Origin: DAIPKP01 sp964539095
Lineage (GTDB): Bacteria > Synergistota > Synergistia > Synergistales > Aminiphilaceae
Direction: 5' to 3'
Assembly (NCBI GenBank): GCA_964539095.1
Contig: CAZIFL010000003.1
Coordinates: forward strand, 1-64,000
DNA length: 64,000 nt
The translations under genes and the position numbers were made by a program. The notes beneath the pieces were generated by a model that worked only from the letters and a program-made list of their open reading frames with translations, did no database searches and was not told the DNA's origin. Positions within the stretch are counted from its first letter, which is position 1; every line of letters begins with the position of its first letter. Shown here piece after piece: positions 39,021 to 48,390 of the stretch.

Positions 39021-39320
39021 ATGAAACGTACTCCTCTTATGCAGTATCATACGTCAGAGGCTGAGGAAAGTTTCGTTTCTTTACTCCTCTCTATTTCTCG
39101 AAACCTGATGCCGGGGGAGGGGGCGCAGATCACTGAAGAGAGACTCTCTGCAAGGTTTCGGGAAAAAATGTTTTTCAGGCATGAAAAGTGTGGTAATTCT
39201 GGAGATTGGGGAGCCTTTTTTCTCTCCCTGTGGTATGGTAGATGGAGTACGGGGTTTTTTTCAGGGATTCCGGGCCTGCTTCGGAGGTGTTTTTTTTGTT
39301 CCCTCCTCCGGAGCTTGTAA
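39021..39320 (+). CDS. Doubtful small hypothetical protein
   Basis: A 99-codon frame starting MKRTPLMQYHTSEAEESF after AAGGGGCGTGAAAAAT. The first half looks protein-like (ESFVSLLLSISRNLMPGEG), but the end is an unlikely run of Phe, Cys, Arg and Leu. It ends 48 bases before the acyl carrier protein gene. No family recognised. The stretch 38850-39367 would otherwise be empty apart from promoters. Confidence 0.25.
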   Translation: MKRTPLMQYHTSEAEESFVSLLLSISRNLMPGEGAQITEERLSARFREKMFFRHEKCGNSGDWGAFFLSLWYGRWSTGFFSGIPGLLRRCFFCSLLRSL

Positions 39321-39367
39321 AGAGCCTTCAAACAAACCTTTCACTTTCTGTGGAGGAGGATATGACG

Positions 39368-39631
39368 ATGGATGCAAGCAAAGTTGAAGAGCGGGTTATC
39401 AAGATTATTCGCCGGGAACTTGATGTGGATTCTTCTCAGGAGGTAGCCATGGCTACCACGCTGGAAGAGTTGGATTTTGATTCTCTTAACATGATGGATG
39501 TTGTCTTGGAGGTTGAACAGGAGTATTCCATTCGGGTAAGCGAAGACGAGGTGGAGTTCTTTCTCTTCGTGGGGGATCTTGTGCGGTATGTGCAGAAGAA
39601 GATAAACGAGCGGGAGCGTGCTGTCTCCTGA
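39368..39631 (+). CDS. Acyl carrier protein-like protein
   Basis: 87 residues with the phosphopantetheine site DFDSLNMMDVV (Ser about residue 38) and flanking helices typical of ACP (VEERVIKIIRREL; VSEDEVEFFLFVGDLVRYVQKKI). It is not next to fatty-acid genes, so it may be a specialised carrier. I start at the ATG at 39368, eight bases after GGAGG; an ATG at 39362 is too close. A strong terminator follows. Confidence 0.85.
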   Translation: MDASKVEERVIKIIRRELDVDSSQEVAMATTLEELDFDSLNMMDVVLEVEQEYSIRVSEDEVEFFLFVGDLVRYVQKKINERERAVS

Positions 39632-39687
39632 TTCCTCGGGTAGTGTAAAGAGATTGCCCCGTAACGGGGCTAACGGGCCTGCAGACA

Positions 39688-39744
39688 GGTCGCCGTACGC
39701 ATTTCCTGCCGTTCAGGGCGGGGATCCGTACGGCGACCCTTTTT
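39688..39744 (+). terminator. Intrinsic terminator after the ACP-like gene
   Basis: GGTCGCCGTACG (39688-39699) pairs perfectly with CGTACGGCGACC (39727-39738), followed by TTTTT. A smaller hairpin (CCCCG/CGGGG) lies at 39657-39669. Confidence 0.92.
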
Positions 39745-39770
39745 GTGTTGTTCTTCAATCAGGGGAGAGG

Positions 39771-40493
39771 TTAGGTCTCGGATCGGAGCGCTTTCTGCAC
39801 GTCCCGGATGATATTGTCGATATGCCGAAGCATGGCTTCCTCTGCCGCATGGGGATCTTTCCGGGCGATGGCCTCGGCGATCGCCTGATGATCTCCTCCG
39901 AGCACGTAGCCCTCCCGAGCCCGGATGGAAATGAAGAGATTGCGGATGGCCCCGTTCTGGCGCACCAGGCGCAGGGCTGCCGCAAGAACCTTGTTTTTCG
40001 CTGCATTGGCGATGGCCTCATGAAAGGTGCGGTCCATGACGGCTACCTGGACGTTCCCCCTGGTGTGGTTGTCGAGAATCTCTCCGTAGGCGAGAATTGC
40101 GGCGATATCCGCCTCGCTCCCCCGCAGAGCTGCGAGGCGGCTTGTCTCACGCTCTATAGCCCGCCGGGCCAGAAGAACATCAAGGAGCTGTTCTGGGGAG
40201 TGTCCCCGGAGGGTCTGGAAAAAGTCTTCTGCCAGAGAGCGTTGGTGCTCTTCCTGATTCCACTCCCGCACCAGCATTGTCCCCTCCTCTGAGAGGATGC
40301 GTCCCTTATTGCTTATCTGCTGCACGTACCCTTTTTGCTCCAGAGTCCAGAGAAGCCTCCCCGCAGTGGCCATGCTGACCTCCACTCCCAGAGACTCTAG
40401 GGCAAGAGAGAGTGTGCTCGCCCCCATGGGTTTTTGAGACTCTTGAAGAATTGAGAGTGCTGCATGCTCCAGGGACTTGGCCTGTTCTTCCAT
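39771..40493 (-). CDS. Transcriptional regulator, winged-helix plus FCD domain (paralogue)
   Basis: 240 residues, clearly paralogous to 6259-7014: the same NrpR/RNase R-like winged helix (ILQESQKPMGASTLSLALES, VSMATAGRLLWTLEQKGYV, ISNKGRILSEEG) and FCD domain (LARRAIERETSRLAALRG, FHEAIANAAKN, GGDHQAIAEAIARKDPHAAEEAMLRHIDNI). I start at the ATG at 40493, eight bases after GGAGG; the frame continues to 40553. It is divergent from the dipeptide/murein-peptide operon at 40977, which it probably controls. The effector may be a peptide breakdown product such as an amino acid, DAP or D-amino acid. Confidence 0.82.
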   Translation of the reverse strand: MEEQAKSLEHAALSILQESQKPMGASTLSLALESLGVEVSMATAGRLLWTLEQKGYVQQISNKGRILSEEGTMLVREWNQEEHQRSLAEDFFQTLRGHSPEQLLDVLLARRAIERETSRLAALRGSEADIAAILAYGEILDNHTRGNVQVAVMDRTFHEAIANAAKNKVLAAALRLVRQNGAIRNLFISIRAREGYVLGGDHQAIAEAIARKDPHAAEEAMLRHIDNIIRDVQKALRSET

Positions 40494-40751
40494 CTGCATC
40501 TCCTCCTCGGGATATGCGGGTATGGGGATTCTTCTCGGGAGAAAACTTGTCATTGATGATGAGTGTCTCTACTCTACTAAACTCTTTTTGAGGCGTCAAG
40601 GAGCTTTTTTCGGAGAGCCTCAAAAGGAGTTTCTTGTTGGGGACCTGCTGAAAAGTTTCGGAAAAGCCGCTCTTCTGGTAGCTTTTCTGCGAAAAAGCTC
40701 TCCTTTCTGAAAGGATTTTCTGCTGGCATATTGCCCGAATTTTTCGTTCTC

Positions 40752-40794
40752 TTTGGAAAAACCCCTTTCCAAAAAGGCTCTTTTTTCCTATAAT
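40752..40794 (+). promoter_or_regulatory. Promoter and overlapping operator of the dipeptide operon
   Basis: TTTCCA (40766-40771), 17 bases, TATAAT (40789-40794). TTTGGAAA (40752-40759) and TTTCCAAA (40766-40773) are perfect 8-bp inverted arms that cover the -35 box. The leader of about 175 bases holds small hairpins (GGGACC/GGTCC and ATGCCC/GGGCAT). The whole gap 40494-40976 contains no other gene I can support. Confidence 0.7.
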
Positions 40795-40976
40795 CGACCC
40801 TGAAGGCCCCAAAAGCCCTTTTCGCATAGTCATCTTTGATGAGTAAATGTTGAGGAGGACGTTCCGGAAAGGCAGAAAAGGGACCTAAGGGGTCCATGCC
40901 CTCGGGCATTGCGGCGGCGTGTGGGTTTGTGGCGAGCATCTTGTATGGAGCTATCCCGGAAAGGGGGAAATGTATC

Positions 40977-42575
40977 GTGAAACATGGCAGAAGTTTGCGG
41001 ATATGGAGTGTGGCGTTGCTGGTTCTTCTGGTGGGTGCCTTTGGTGCCTTTGGAGGAGAGAAGGTTATTCAGATTGCAGGGTTTGAACCCGGCACGTGTG
41101 ATGTGCAGAAGACTACCTCGGAGTACTTTGTTCCCATCAACTGTTTCGATCGTCTCGTGGAGTGCATCACCGGGGAGAACGGCTACCCCGAACTGGTGCC
41201 GGGGCTCGCAGAGAGCTGGGAAGTTTCCGAAGATGGCCTGGTCTACACCTTCAATCTTCGCAAAGGGGTAAAGTTTCACAACGGCGAAGAGATGACTGCG
41301 GATGACGTGATCTACACTTTCGACCGTATGCTTGATCCCGAAACCAAGGCTCTGAATACGAACAACTTCGACTACGTTCTCGGCGCCCAGGCCCGGATGA
41401 ACGGCGAAGCCGAGAGCACCGAGGGACTCAAGGCTCTGGATGACTACACATTGCAGATCACACTTAGGGAGCCCTTTGCACCCTTCCTTGCCCGGCTTTC
41501 GGACTACGCCTCCAGCGTGTATAACCGAAAATTTACTGAAGAGGTGGGGCAGGATTTTGGTCTCTCCGCCGAGACGGTCTGTGGTACCGGTGCCTTTAAG
41601 CTCACGGAGTACGTGCTGAACGACCATCTCGTGCTGGAAGCCTTTGACGACTATTATCAGGGGCGCACCAAGGTGGATAAGGTAGTCGCCAAGATCATCC
41701 CCGACGCGGAGACCATGCGGATGATGTTCGAGACCGGTGAGATTGATATTTTCGACTGCGATCAGGCCATCTCCCAGCTCCCCTATTTCCTTGAGAACCC
41801 CAAGTGGAAAGATAATATCCATCGGGGCCTTCGGGTGGGGATCTACTACGTGCATCTGAACCAGCTCAAGGAGCCCTTCACGGATGTGCGGGTGCGCAAG
41901 GCCTTCCAGATGGCGGTGGATCGCCAGAAGATCCTGGAGAGCATGTTCCACGGGGACGGGGTGCTGGCGAACGGTCTTATGCCCAAGGGGCTCATCGGCT
42001 ATAATCCCGATATTCAGGAGATCGAATACAACCCCGAAAAGGCCAAAGCACTTCTCGCGGAGGCGGGTTATCCCGACGGCGTAGAGATGGGCCTCGTACA
42101 GGTTTCCGGCTGGTCTAACCGGTGGGTGCGGATGAACGAGATCATCCAGGCCATGGTGAAGAAGGCGGGATTCAACGTAGAGATCAAGCAGATGGACGAG
42201 GCTTCCTACTACTCCATCCGCAACAAGGGAGAGATGGATTCCTACACCCAGAGCTGGTCTTTTGGGGTGAACGATCCCGACAGTATCTTCTACATGTTCT
42301 TCGCGGATAACGACGGCGGGCGTCACCGCTCCTGGAACAACCAGAACAAGCAGTCCATCGAGGATATCAAGCGGGCCCGTACCATTATCAATCCCGAAGA
42401 GCGTATTGCTCTCTACCGCCAGATCGAAAAGACCCTTGTTCATGACGATGCGGCGATTCTCCCCCTCTTCTCCGTGGATCATCTCTATGTAGTGAACCCC
42501 CGAGTTAAGGGATTTCAGGTTCCCTGGACGGGGTGGAGCGACATGAGCTACTACGGCATGGATGTAGAGGAGTAG
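40977..42575 (+). CDS. Dipeptide/murein-peptide ABC transporter, substrate-binding protein
   Basis: 532 residues of the OppA/DppA family (solute-binding family 5). The signal peptide is LRIWSVALLVLLVGAFGAF after KHGR, without an obvious lipobox cysteine. Conserved blocks include LAESWEVSEDGLVYTFNLRKG, VKFHNGEEMTADDV and FTDVRVRKAFQMAVDR. It binds peptides in the periplasm and delivers them to the permeases encoded next. GTG start at 40977 after AAAGGGGG; the in-frame ATG at 40896 would bury the signal peptide. The operon content (LdcA, D-aminopeptidase) suggests murein peptides as ligands. Confidence 0.92.
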   Translation: MKHGRSLRIWSVALLVLLVGAFGAFGGEKVIQIAGFEPGTCDVQKTTSEYFVPINCFDRLVECITGENGYPELVPGLAESWEVSEDGLVYTFNLRKGVKFHNGEEMTADDVIYTFDRMLDPETKALNTNNFDYVLGAQARMNGEAESTEGLKALDDYTLQITLREPFAPFLARLSDYASSVYNRKFTEEVGQDFGLSAETVCGTGAFKLTEYVLNDHLVLEAFDDYYQGRTKVDKVVAKIIPDAETMRMMFETGEIDIFDCDQAISQLPYFLENPKWKDNIHRGLRVGIYYVHLNQLKEPFTDVRVRKAFQMAVDRQKILESMFHGDGVLANGLMPKGLIGYNPDIQEIEYNPEKAKALLAEAGYPDGVEMGLVQVSGWSNRWVRMNEIIQAMVKKAGFNVEIKQMDEASYYSIRNKGEMDSYTQSWSFGVNDPDSIFYMFFADNDGGRHRSWNNQNKQSIEDIKRARTIINPEERIALYRQIEKTLVHDDAAILPLFSVDHLYVVNPRVKGFQVPWTGWSDMSYYGMDVEE

Positions 42576-42611
42576 TCGTATACCTTTTTCCCGGTTCTAA
42601 AGGGGTGTCGA

Positions 42612-42642
42612 GGCGCCGCGGGGAGATCCTGCGGCGCTTTTT
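42612..42642 (+). terminator. Intra-operon terminator after the binding-protein gene
   Basis: GCGCCGC (42613-42619) and GCGGCGC (42631-42637), with extra GGG/CCT pairing inside, followed by TTTTT. Partial termination here would give more binding protein than permease, as is common in ABC operons. Confidence 0.8.
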
Positions 42643-42668
42643 ACAAAGACGAAAAAGTAGGTGAATCC

Positions 42669-43592
42669 ATGGGGCGTTATATTCTTCGGCGAATTCTTAT
42701 CTCCATTCCCGTTCTTATGGGCATTACCCTTCTGCTCTTTTTGCTGCTTAACGTCATTCCGGGAGATCCCGTGGCTCTTATGCTTAAAGAGAAAGCCGAC
42801 CCTGATGTGATCGCTCGGGTGCGCACGCAGATGCATCTGGACGATCCCTGGCCGGTACGGTATGTGCGGTTTCTCGGAGGGGCTCTCAAGGGAGATCTGG
42901 GGGTCTCCTACAAGCTCCGCAGGCCTGTCTCGGATCTTATCCTCAAAGCCTTTCCCAACACGCTTATGCTTGCGATGGCCGCAGCCCTGGTGGCGTGGAT
43001 CATAGGCATCCCTGCGGGGATTCTCTCGGCGGTAAAGCAGTATTCTCTTCCGGATCACTTTTTTATGGGGTTCTCTCTTCTGGGGGTTTCCATGCCCGTC
43101 TTCTGGTCTGCCCTGCTCTTTCAGTACGTTTTCGGGGTAAAGCTGGGGCTCTTGCCGGTGGCGGGCTTTTACGGCTGGAGATACCTCATTCTTCCCGCCA
43201 TCGTTCTTGGGTGGAGTTCCTGCGGCACCGTGGCCAGGCTCACCCGTTCCAGCCTTCTTGAGGTGATGCGCTCCGACTACATTCGTACCGCCAGGTCCAA
43301 GGGGGTGCGGGAGATCATGGTGATTTCCGGGCATGCTCTCAAAAACTCTCTGCTTCCGGTAATTACCATCATGGCTATGCAAGTAGCCTTTCTTCTCTCG
43401 GGGTCCGTCATTACCGAGAGCATTTTCGGCATCCCCGGAGTAGGGCGTATCGCCATCATGGCCATTCAGAACCGGGATATGCCGCTTCTTCAGGGCTCCG
43501 TGCTCTTTACTACGGTGCTTGTCATTCTTGGCAACTTGATAGCAGATCTTCTCTACTCTACCCTGGATCCCCGGATCCGGTGCGATCGATAG
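42669..43592 (+). CDS. dppB: Dipeptide ABC transporter permease 1 (DppB-like)
   Basis: 307-residue inner-membrane permease with the typical first helix (ILRRILISIPVLMGITLLLFLLL), about six transmembrane helices and the cytoplasmic EAA-loop region (DYIRTARSKGVREIMVISGHALKNSLLPVI). It forms the translocation pore with the next gene product. It begins 93 bases after the binding-protein gene, beyond the internal terminator. Confidence 0.93.
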   Translation: MGRYILRRILISIPVLMGITLLLFLLLNVIPGDPVALMLKEKADPDVIARVRTQMHLDDPWPVRYVRFLGGALKGDLGVSYKLRRPVSDLILKAFPNTLMLAMAAALVAWIIGIPAGILSAVKQYSLPDHFFMGFSLLGVSMPVFWSALLFQYVFGVKLGLLPVAGFYGWRYLILPAIVLGWSSCGTVARLTRSSLLEVMRSDYIRTARSKGVREIMVISGHALKNSLLPVITIMAMQVAFLLSGSVITESIFGIPGVGRIAIMAIQNRDMPLLQGSVLFTTVLVILGNLIADLLYSTLDPRIRCDR

Positions 43593-43607
43593 GAGGTGGG
43601 GCGAAGA

Positions 43608-44519
43608 ATGGATGCTCTACACAATGCTACTCCCGAAAAGGAGGTTCTCCCCCAGCCTCTGGAAGAGCGCCTTGGGGTCCCCTCGCTCTTTCAGGATCTT
43701 CTGCGGGCCTTCCGGCAGAACCGTATGGCCTCCTTGGGGCTTCTTCTGGTGCTGATCCTTGTGGTGCTCGCCATCGGTGCTCCGGTGATCACCCCCTACG
43801 ATCCCTACGAGGTGGATCTGGATAACCAGCTTCTGGCGCCTAGCTGGAGCCACTGGTTCGGCACGGATATGTTCGGCCGGGATCTTCTCACCCGAGTGAT
43901 CTATGGTGCCCGGATCTCTCTGGTGATCGGTCTGGTGCCGAGCTTCTTCTCCATGTTCATCGGTACGATTCTGGGCATTCTGGCGGGGTACTACGGAGGA
44001 TGGACGGATTTCTGGATCATGCGCCTGGCGGATATGGTGCTCGCCTTTCCTTCTCTGCTCCTGGCCATGTGCTTCATGTACACCCTGGGGGCTACCCTCT
44101 TCAACATCTTCATTGCCCTCAGCCTGGTGGGGTGGGCCACCACCGCCCGGGTGGTGCGTTCTCAGACCCTCTCTCTCAAGGAGAAGGAGTTCGTGGAGGC
44201 CGCCCGGGCCATGGGGGTACGGCGCCGCACCATCATGATACGGCATATTTTCCCCAACTGCCTCCCCGCCCTGGTGGTGCTCTTTACCCTTCGCATTCCC
44301 CAGGCCATCATGTCCGAGGCCTCTCTGAGCTTTCTCGGCGTAGGGGCCCAGCCTCCCACCCCGAGTTGGGGGCTTCTGGTCTCCCGAGGCAAGGAGTTTC
44401 TCTTCTCCGCTCCCTGGGTGGCCATCCTTCCGGGGGTAGCTATTCTTATCACCGTGCTGGCGTTTAACTTTATGGGAGACGGCCTGCGGGATGCCATTGA
44501 TCCGTACATGAAAGACTAG
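43608..44519 (+). CDS. dppC: Dipeptide ABC transporter permease 2 (DppC-like)
   Basis: 303 residues. The N-terminal helix (MASLGLLLVLILVVLAIGAPVI) is followed by the family motif HWFGTDMFGRDLLTRVIYGARISL and the EAA loop EFVEAARAMGVRRRTIMIRHIFPN. It pairs with the DppB-like protein. ATG at 43608 after AGGAGG (11 bases); the GTG at 43596 is too close to the site. Confidence 0.93.
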   Translation: MDALHNATPEKEVLPQPLEERLGVPSLFQDLLRAFRQNRMASLGLLLVLILVVLAIGAPVITPYDPYEVDLDNQLLAPSWSHWFGTDMFGRDLLTRVIYGARISLVIGLVPSFFSMFIGTILGILAGYYGGWTDFWIMRLADMVLAFPSLLLAMCFMYTLGATLFNIFIALSLVGWATTARVVRSQTLSLKEKEFVEAARAMGVRRRTIMIRHIFPNCLPALVVLFTLRIPQAIMSEASLSFLGVGAQPPTPSWGLLVSRGKEFLFSAPWVAILPGVAILITVLAFNFMGDGLRDAIDPYMKD

Positions 44520-44536
44520 GGGAAGGGGGAGAAACA

Positions 44537-45529
44537 GTGACGAACCATACACTTGAAGTACGTAATCTCAAAACCCATTTCTATACAAGTCGGGGAGTGG
44601 TTCCTGCGGTGGACGGGGTCTCCTTTGATGTCCCCCGGGGAAAGGTGACAGGGCTGGTGGGAGAATCCGGCTGCGGCAAGAGCGTGACATCCCTCTCTGT
44701 CATGGGGCTTGTCTCCCCGCCGGGGCGTATCGTGGAGGGAAAGATCCTTTTTGAGGGTACCGATCTTGCCCGTAAAACCCCCCGGGAGATGTGCTCCCTC
44801 CGGGGAAAGGAACTCTCCATGATCTTTCAGGAGCCCATGACATCCCTCAACCCCGTACATACAGTGCTGAAGCAGGTGGGGGAGGTGCTGCAGCTTCATA
44901 CCTCCATGAATGCCAGGGAGCGCCGGGATGCGGTAATCCACATGCTTGATCTGGTGGGGATCCCGGAGCCCGCCTCCCGCTGCCGCTGTTATCCTCATCA
45001 ACTTTCTGGAGGGCTGCGCCAGCGAGTGATGATCGCCATGGCCCTCATCTGCGAACCAAAACTCCTCATTGCGGATGAGCCCACCACGGCGCTGGATGTG
45101 ACCATTCAGGCCCAGATACTCCAGCTCATGCTTGATCTGCAGCGCCGTATCCACACCTCCATCATTCTCATTACCCACGATCTTGGGGTGGTGGCGGAGG
45201 TGTGCGACTACGTTCATGTTATGTATGCTGGCAAGGTGGTGGAGTCTGCCCCCGTTTTCGAGCTTTTCGAAAATCCTCTGCACCCCTATACGGAGGGGCT
45301 TCTCCGATCTATTCCGAGTATCGAAAGCAGAGGAAAGGGCCAGAAGTTGCACACCATCGAAGGCTCTGTGCCGAGCCTGCTGCATCTTCCTCGGGGCTGT
45401 TCTTTCGCCCCCCGGTGTGATCGGGTGCTCCCTCGTTGTTTCGACGATGTGCCGGAGCTGGAGAGCCAGGGCGGAGAGCATGGGGTTCGCTGCTGGCGGG
45501 TTGCCCGGGCGGGGGGGAGTGCCGCATGA
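44537..45529 (+). CDS. dppD: Dipeptide ABC transporter ATP-binding protein (DppD-like)
   Basis: 330 residues. Walker A GESGCGKSVTS, signature SGGLRQRVMIAMAL and Walker B LLIADEPTTALDV are intact. The C-terminal oligopeptide-transporter extension carries a cysteine-containing motif (RGCSFAPRCDRVLPRC) that in relatives can hold an iron-sulfur cluster. GTG start. It overlaps the next ATPase gene by four bases. Confidence 0.94.
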   Translation: MTNHTLEVRNLKTHFYTSRGVVPAVDGVSFDVPRGKVTGLVGESGCGKSVTSLSVMGLVSPPGRIVEGKILFEGTDLARKTPREMCSLRGKELSMIFQEPMTSLNPVHTVLKQVGEVLQLHTSMNARERRDAVIHMLDLVGIPEPASRCRCYPHQLSGGLRQRVMIAMALICEPKLLIADEPTTALDVTIQAQILQLMLDLQRRIHTSIILITHDLGVVAEVCDYVHVMYAGKVVESAPVFELFENPLHPYTEGLLRSIPSIESRGKGQKLHTIEGSVPSLLHLPRGCSFAPRCDRVLPRCFDDVPELESQGGEHGVRCWRVARAGGSAA

Positions 45530-46494
45530 TGCCTCTTATTCGCGTGGAAAATCTGGTAAAGCACTTCCCCGTATCTTCGGGGGTCTTCGGAAAAAGTTCC
45601 GGAGTGGTGCATGCGGTGGACGGAGTTACCTTTACGGTGGAGCCCCGGGAGACCTTTGCCCTGGTGGGGGAGTCCGGATGCGGTAAAACCACCCTGGGGA
45701 GGCTTTTGCTCCGGCTTGTGGAAAAGACCGAGGGAGAGGTTTTCTTTCAGGGAGAGGAGATTTTTTCTCTCTCTCAGGAAAAGCTGCGAGTGCTTCGCAA
45801 GAAGATGCAGATCATCTTTCAGGATCCCTACGCATCTCTGAACCCCCGGATGCGCATACGCTCCATTCTCTCGGAGCCCCTTGAGACGCATACGGGTCTT
45901 TCCAAGGGGGAGATCCGCTCTCGGGTGGCGGAGCTTCTGGAGCTTGTGGGGCTCTCTCCCGAGGCCATGGCCAAGTATCCCCATCAGTTCAGCGGGGGAC
46001 AGCGTCAGAGGGTGGGTATCGCCCGGGCTCTGGCACTCAACCCTGAATTTATCGTCTGTGACGAGGCGGTCTCCGCTCTGGATGTCTCCATTCAGGCCCA
46101 GGTGTTGAACCTTCTCAAGGATCTTCAGGAGCGCTTTTCCCTTACCTACCTCTTCATCACCCACGACCTGAGCGTGGTGCGACATCTGGCGGATCGGGTG
46201 AGCGTCATGTTTCTGGGAAAGAGCATGGAAATTGGCAAAACCGCAGATATCTTTGCCTCCCCCCGGCACCCCTACACCAAGTTTCTCATCTCTGCAGTTC
46301 CCGTGCCGGACCCCCGGAAACGGGACCGGGAGAAGATGATCCTTCAGGGGGATATCCCGAGCCCCATCAACCTTCCTCCGGGATGCCGCTTCCATACTCG
46401 CTGCCCCTATGTGAAGCCCCGGTGCCGCGAGGAGGAGCCCCCCTTTGTCTTTGCCGCAGGGCGCGGCGTGGCGTGCCACTATCCTCTGGATTAA
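45526..46494 (+). CDS. dppF: Dipeptide ABC transporter ATP-binding protein (DppF-like)
   Basis: 322 residues. Walker A GESGCGKTTLG, signature SGGQRQRVGIARAL and Walker B FIVCDEAVSALDVSIQAQ, with the C-terminal PPGCRFHTRCPYVKPRC extension. It pairs with the DppD-like subunit to power uptake. The start is the ATGATG overlapping the upstream stop (ATGA). Confidence 0.94.
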   Translation: MMPLIRVENLVKHFPVSSGVFGKSSGVVHAVDGVTFTVEPRETFALVGESGCGKTTLGRLLLRLVEKTEGEVFFQGEEIFSLSQEKLRVLRKKMQIIFQDPYASLNPRMRIRSILSEPLETHTGLSKGEIRSRVAELLELVGLSPEAMAKYPHQFSGGQRQRVGIARALALNPEFIVCDEAVSALDVSIQAQVLNLLKDLQERFSLTYLFITHDLSVVRHLADRVSVMFLGKSMEIGKTADIFASPRHPYTKFLISAVPVPDPRKRDREKMILQGDIPSPINLPPGCRFHTRCPYVKPRCREEEPPFVFAAGRGVACHYPLD

Positions 46495-46525
46495 GGCAAG
46501 AACATTAAAGAAAGGACGATGTACC

Positions 46526-47461
46526 ATGCACAAGGTTCCGGCCCTTCGGCCAGGTGATACCATAGGATTTATTGCTCCCTCCAGCCCGGTTCCTCCGGAA
46601 AAACTGGAAAAAAGCATCGCCATCACGGAAGCTCTAGGATTTAAGGTTGTCACAGGGGAGAGCTGTCATGCCTCCTGGGGGTACCTTGCGGGGTCCGACG
46701 ATCTTCGGGCGGGGGATGTGAACCGCATGTTCGCAGATCCCGCCATAAAGGGGATCTTCTGCGTTCGGGGGGGGGATGGGGCTACCCGAATCCCCGAGCG
46801 GATCGACATGTCCCTGATCCGAAAGAACCCCAAGGTCTTTTTAGGATACAGCGATATCACGGTGCTCCATCTTATGATCCTTCAGGAGGCGGGTTTTTGC
46901 ACCTTCCATGGCCCCATGCCGAGCACGGAGTTCCCTAAAGAGAGCTTTGAAGGATACGTAAAGGATGCTCTTCTTCGGGCTCTTACAAGCCCGGAACCGC
47001 TGGGGGAGATCTTTCCCTATGCGGGTGCTCCTGCCATGCAGGGACTCGTACCAGGGGTGGCTGAAGGGGAGCTTACCGGAGGATGCCTCTCCCTGATCTG
47101 TGCCCTTCTCGGAACCCCCTGGGAGATCAATACGGCGGGGAAAATTCTCGTCTTTGAAGACGTTAACGAAGAGCCCTATAAAGTCGACCGCATGCTCTGC
47201 TCCCTCCGCATGGCGGGAAAGCTTCGGGATGCCGCGGCTGTGGTGGTGGGGCAGATCGAAAAGGCGGAGGCCAAAGACCCCGAAAAGAGCCTTACTCTGG
47301 AAGAGGTTTGGGAGAGTCATCTTGCCTCTCTTGATAAACCGGTGCTTCTCGGGGGATGTTTCGGCCACGGAGAGAAAAAAGCCACCCTCCCCCTGGGAGC
47401 ACGAGCCCGGGTGGATAGTATCAAGGGGAGCTTCTCCATTCTGGAATCCGGGGTCTATTAG
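46526..47461 (+). CDS. ldcA: Murein tetrapeptide LD-carboxypeptidase (S66)
   Basis: 311 residues of the S66 family. The nucleophile region is LGYSDITVLHL (Ser109), the oxyanion and substrate block is VRGGDGATRI, and the catalytic His lies in FGHGEKKATLPLG near the C-terminus. It removes the terminal D-Ala from murein tetrapeptides, L-Ala-D-Glu-mDAP-D-Ala. Lacking a signal peptide it acts in the cytoplasm, after uptake. It follows the transporter genes by 31 bases with a GAAAGGA site. The analogous gene in Bacillus is ykfA in the dpp-ykf operon. Confidence 0.92.
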   Translation: MHKVPALRPGDTIGFIAPSSPVPPEKLEKSIAITEALGFKVVTGESCHASWGYLAGSDDLRAGDVNRMFADPAIKGIFCVRGGDGATRIPERIDMSLIRKNPKVFLGYSDITVLHLMILQEAGFCTFHGPMPSTEFPKESFEGYVKDALLRALTSPEPLGEIFPYAGAPAMQGLVPGVAEGELTGGCLSLICALLGTPWEINTAGKILVFEDVNEEPYKVDRMLCSLRMAGKLRDAAAVVVGQIEKAEAKDPEKSLTLEEVWESHLASLDKPVLLGGCFGHGEKKATLPLGARARVDSIKGSFSILESGVY

Positions 47462-47485
47462 AGCGAGAAAAGAGGCGTATATTTC

Positions 47486-48304
47486 GTGAAACTCTACATA
47501 AGTTGCGACATGGAGGGGGCCACCGGGGTGGTGCATCCCGATCAGTGTACCCCCGGCAAGGAAACCTATTCCTTTGGCAGGCACTGGCAGCTTCAGGATG
47601 CCCTCGCGGTGATCCGGGGAGCGGAGAAGGCGGGTACTGGGGAGATTCTGCTCAACGACTCCCACAACGGCATGAAAAACCTTGATATCGGAGCCTTTGG
47701 TGGAAAGGTGCGCCTCATAAGCGGTACCCCCAAGCCTTTCAGCATGATGGAGGGGGCCAAGGGGTGCGATGCCCTTTTTTTCGTGGCTTACCACGCCAAG
47801 GCGGGAACCCTCGGGGGGGTGCTGGATCATACCATGAGCATGGCTCTGCACGAGGTCTCCCTCAACGGTCGTTCCGTGGGGGAGCTTGGAGTGAATGCCG
47901 CTCTCGGGGCCTACTGGGGGGTGCCCACACTCCTCGTTACGGGGGATCATGCGCTCTGCGAAGAGGCCCGGAACTTTTTCTCCCATGCCGTAACCACCTG
48001 CTCGGTGAAAAAAGGGGTGGGACGCCATGCGGCGGAGCTGCTTAACCCCGAAGAGAGTCTCCCCCTTCTGGAAGATGCGGCTGCCAGTGCCTTGGAACAA
48101 TCCCGGATTGATCAGGCTCGGGCAGGGTTGGAGAGGGAAGAAAACTACTGCCTCCGGGTGACTCTGGGCTCCACCTTTCTGGCAGACAAGGCGGATCTCT
48201 TTCCCGAGGCGGTTCGGGTGGATGGGCGAACGCTGGAATACTCCAGCCCCTCCATGGAAAAGGTCTACCTCTGGTTCCGGGGAGTCATCTCCCTGGGGGG
48301 ATAA
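47486..48304 (+). CDS. dppA: M55 D-aminopeptidase
   Basis: 272 residues of the M55 family, whose founding member is Bacillus DppA. Metal ligands are in SCDMEGATGV near the N-terminus and NDSHNGMKN; YHAKAG and GDHALCEEA are also typical. It releases N-terminal D-amino acids such as D-Ala from D-Ala-D-Ala and related peptides in a self-compartmentalised decamer. GTG start at 47486, 24 bases after ldcA. Together with LdcA this points to murein-derived D-amino-acid peptides. Confidence 0.92.
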   Translation: MKLYISCDMEGATGVVHPDQCTPGKETYSFGRHWQLQDALAVIRGAEKAGTGEILLNDSHNGMKNLDIGAFGGKVRLISGTPKPFSMMEGAKGCDALFFVAYHAKAGTLGGVLDHTMSMALHEVSLNGRSVGELGVNAALGAYWGVPTLLVTGDHALCEEARNFFSHAVTTCSVKKGVGRHAAELLNPEESLPLLEDAAASALEQSRIDQARAGLEREENYCLRVTLGSTFLADKADLFPEAVRVDGRTLEYSSPSMEKVYLWFRGVISLGG

Positions 48305-48390
48305 CACTGTGGCGGAGGATTTTCCGAAAGAAAAAAACGGAAGATATCCTCCGTTTCTGCTCTTATATTCTATAAGCGAGGTCATCCACT

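Noticed and set aside
40830..42482. Long minus-strand frame over the substrate-binding protein gene
   Set aside because: Shadow of a well-supported gene with signal peptide and family motifs.
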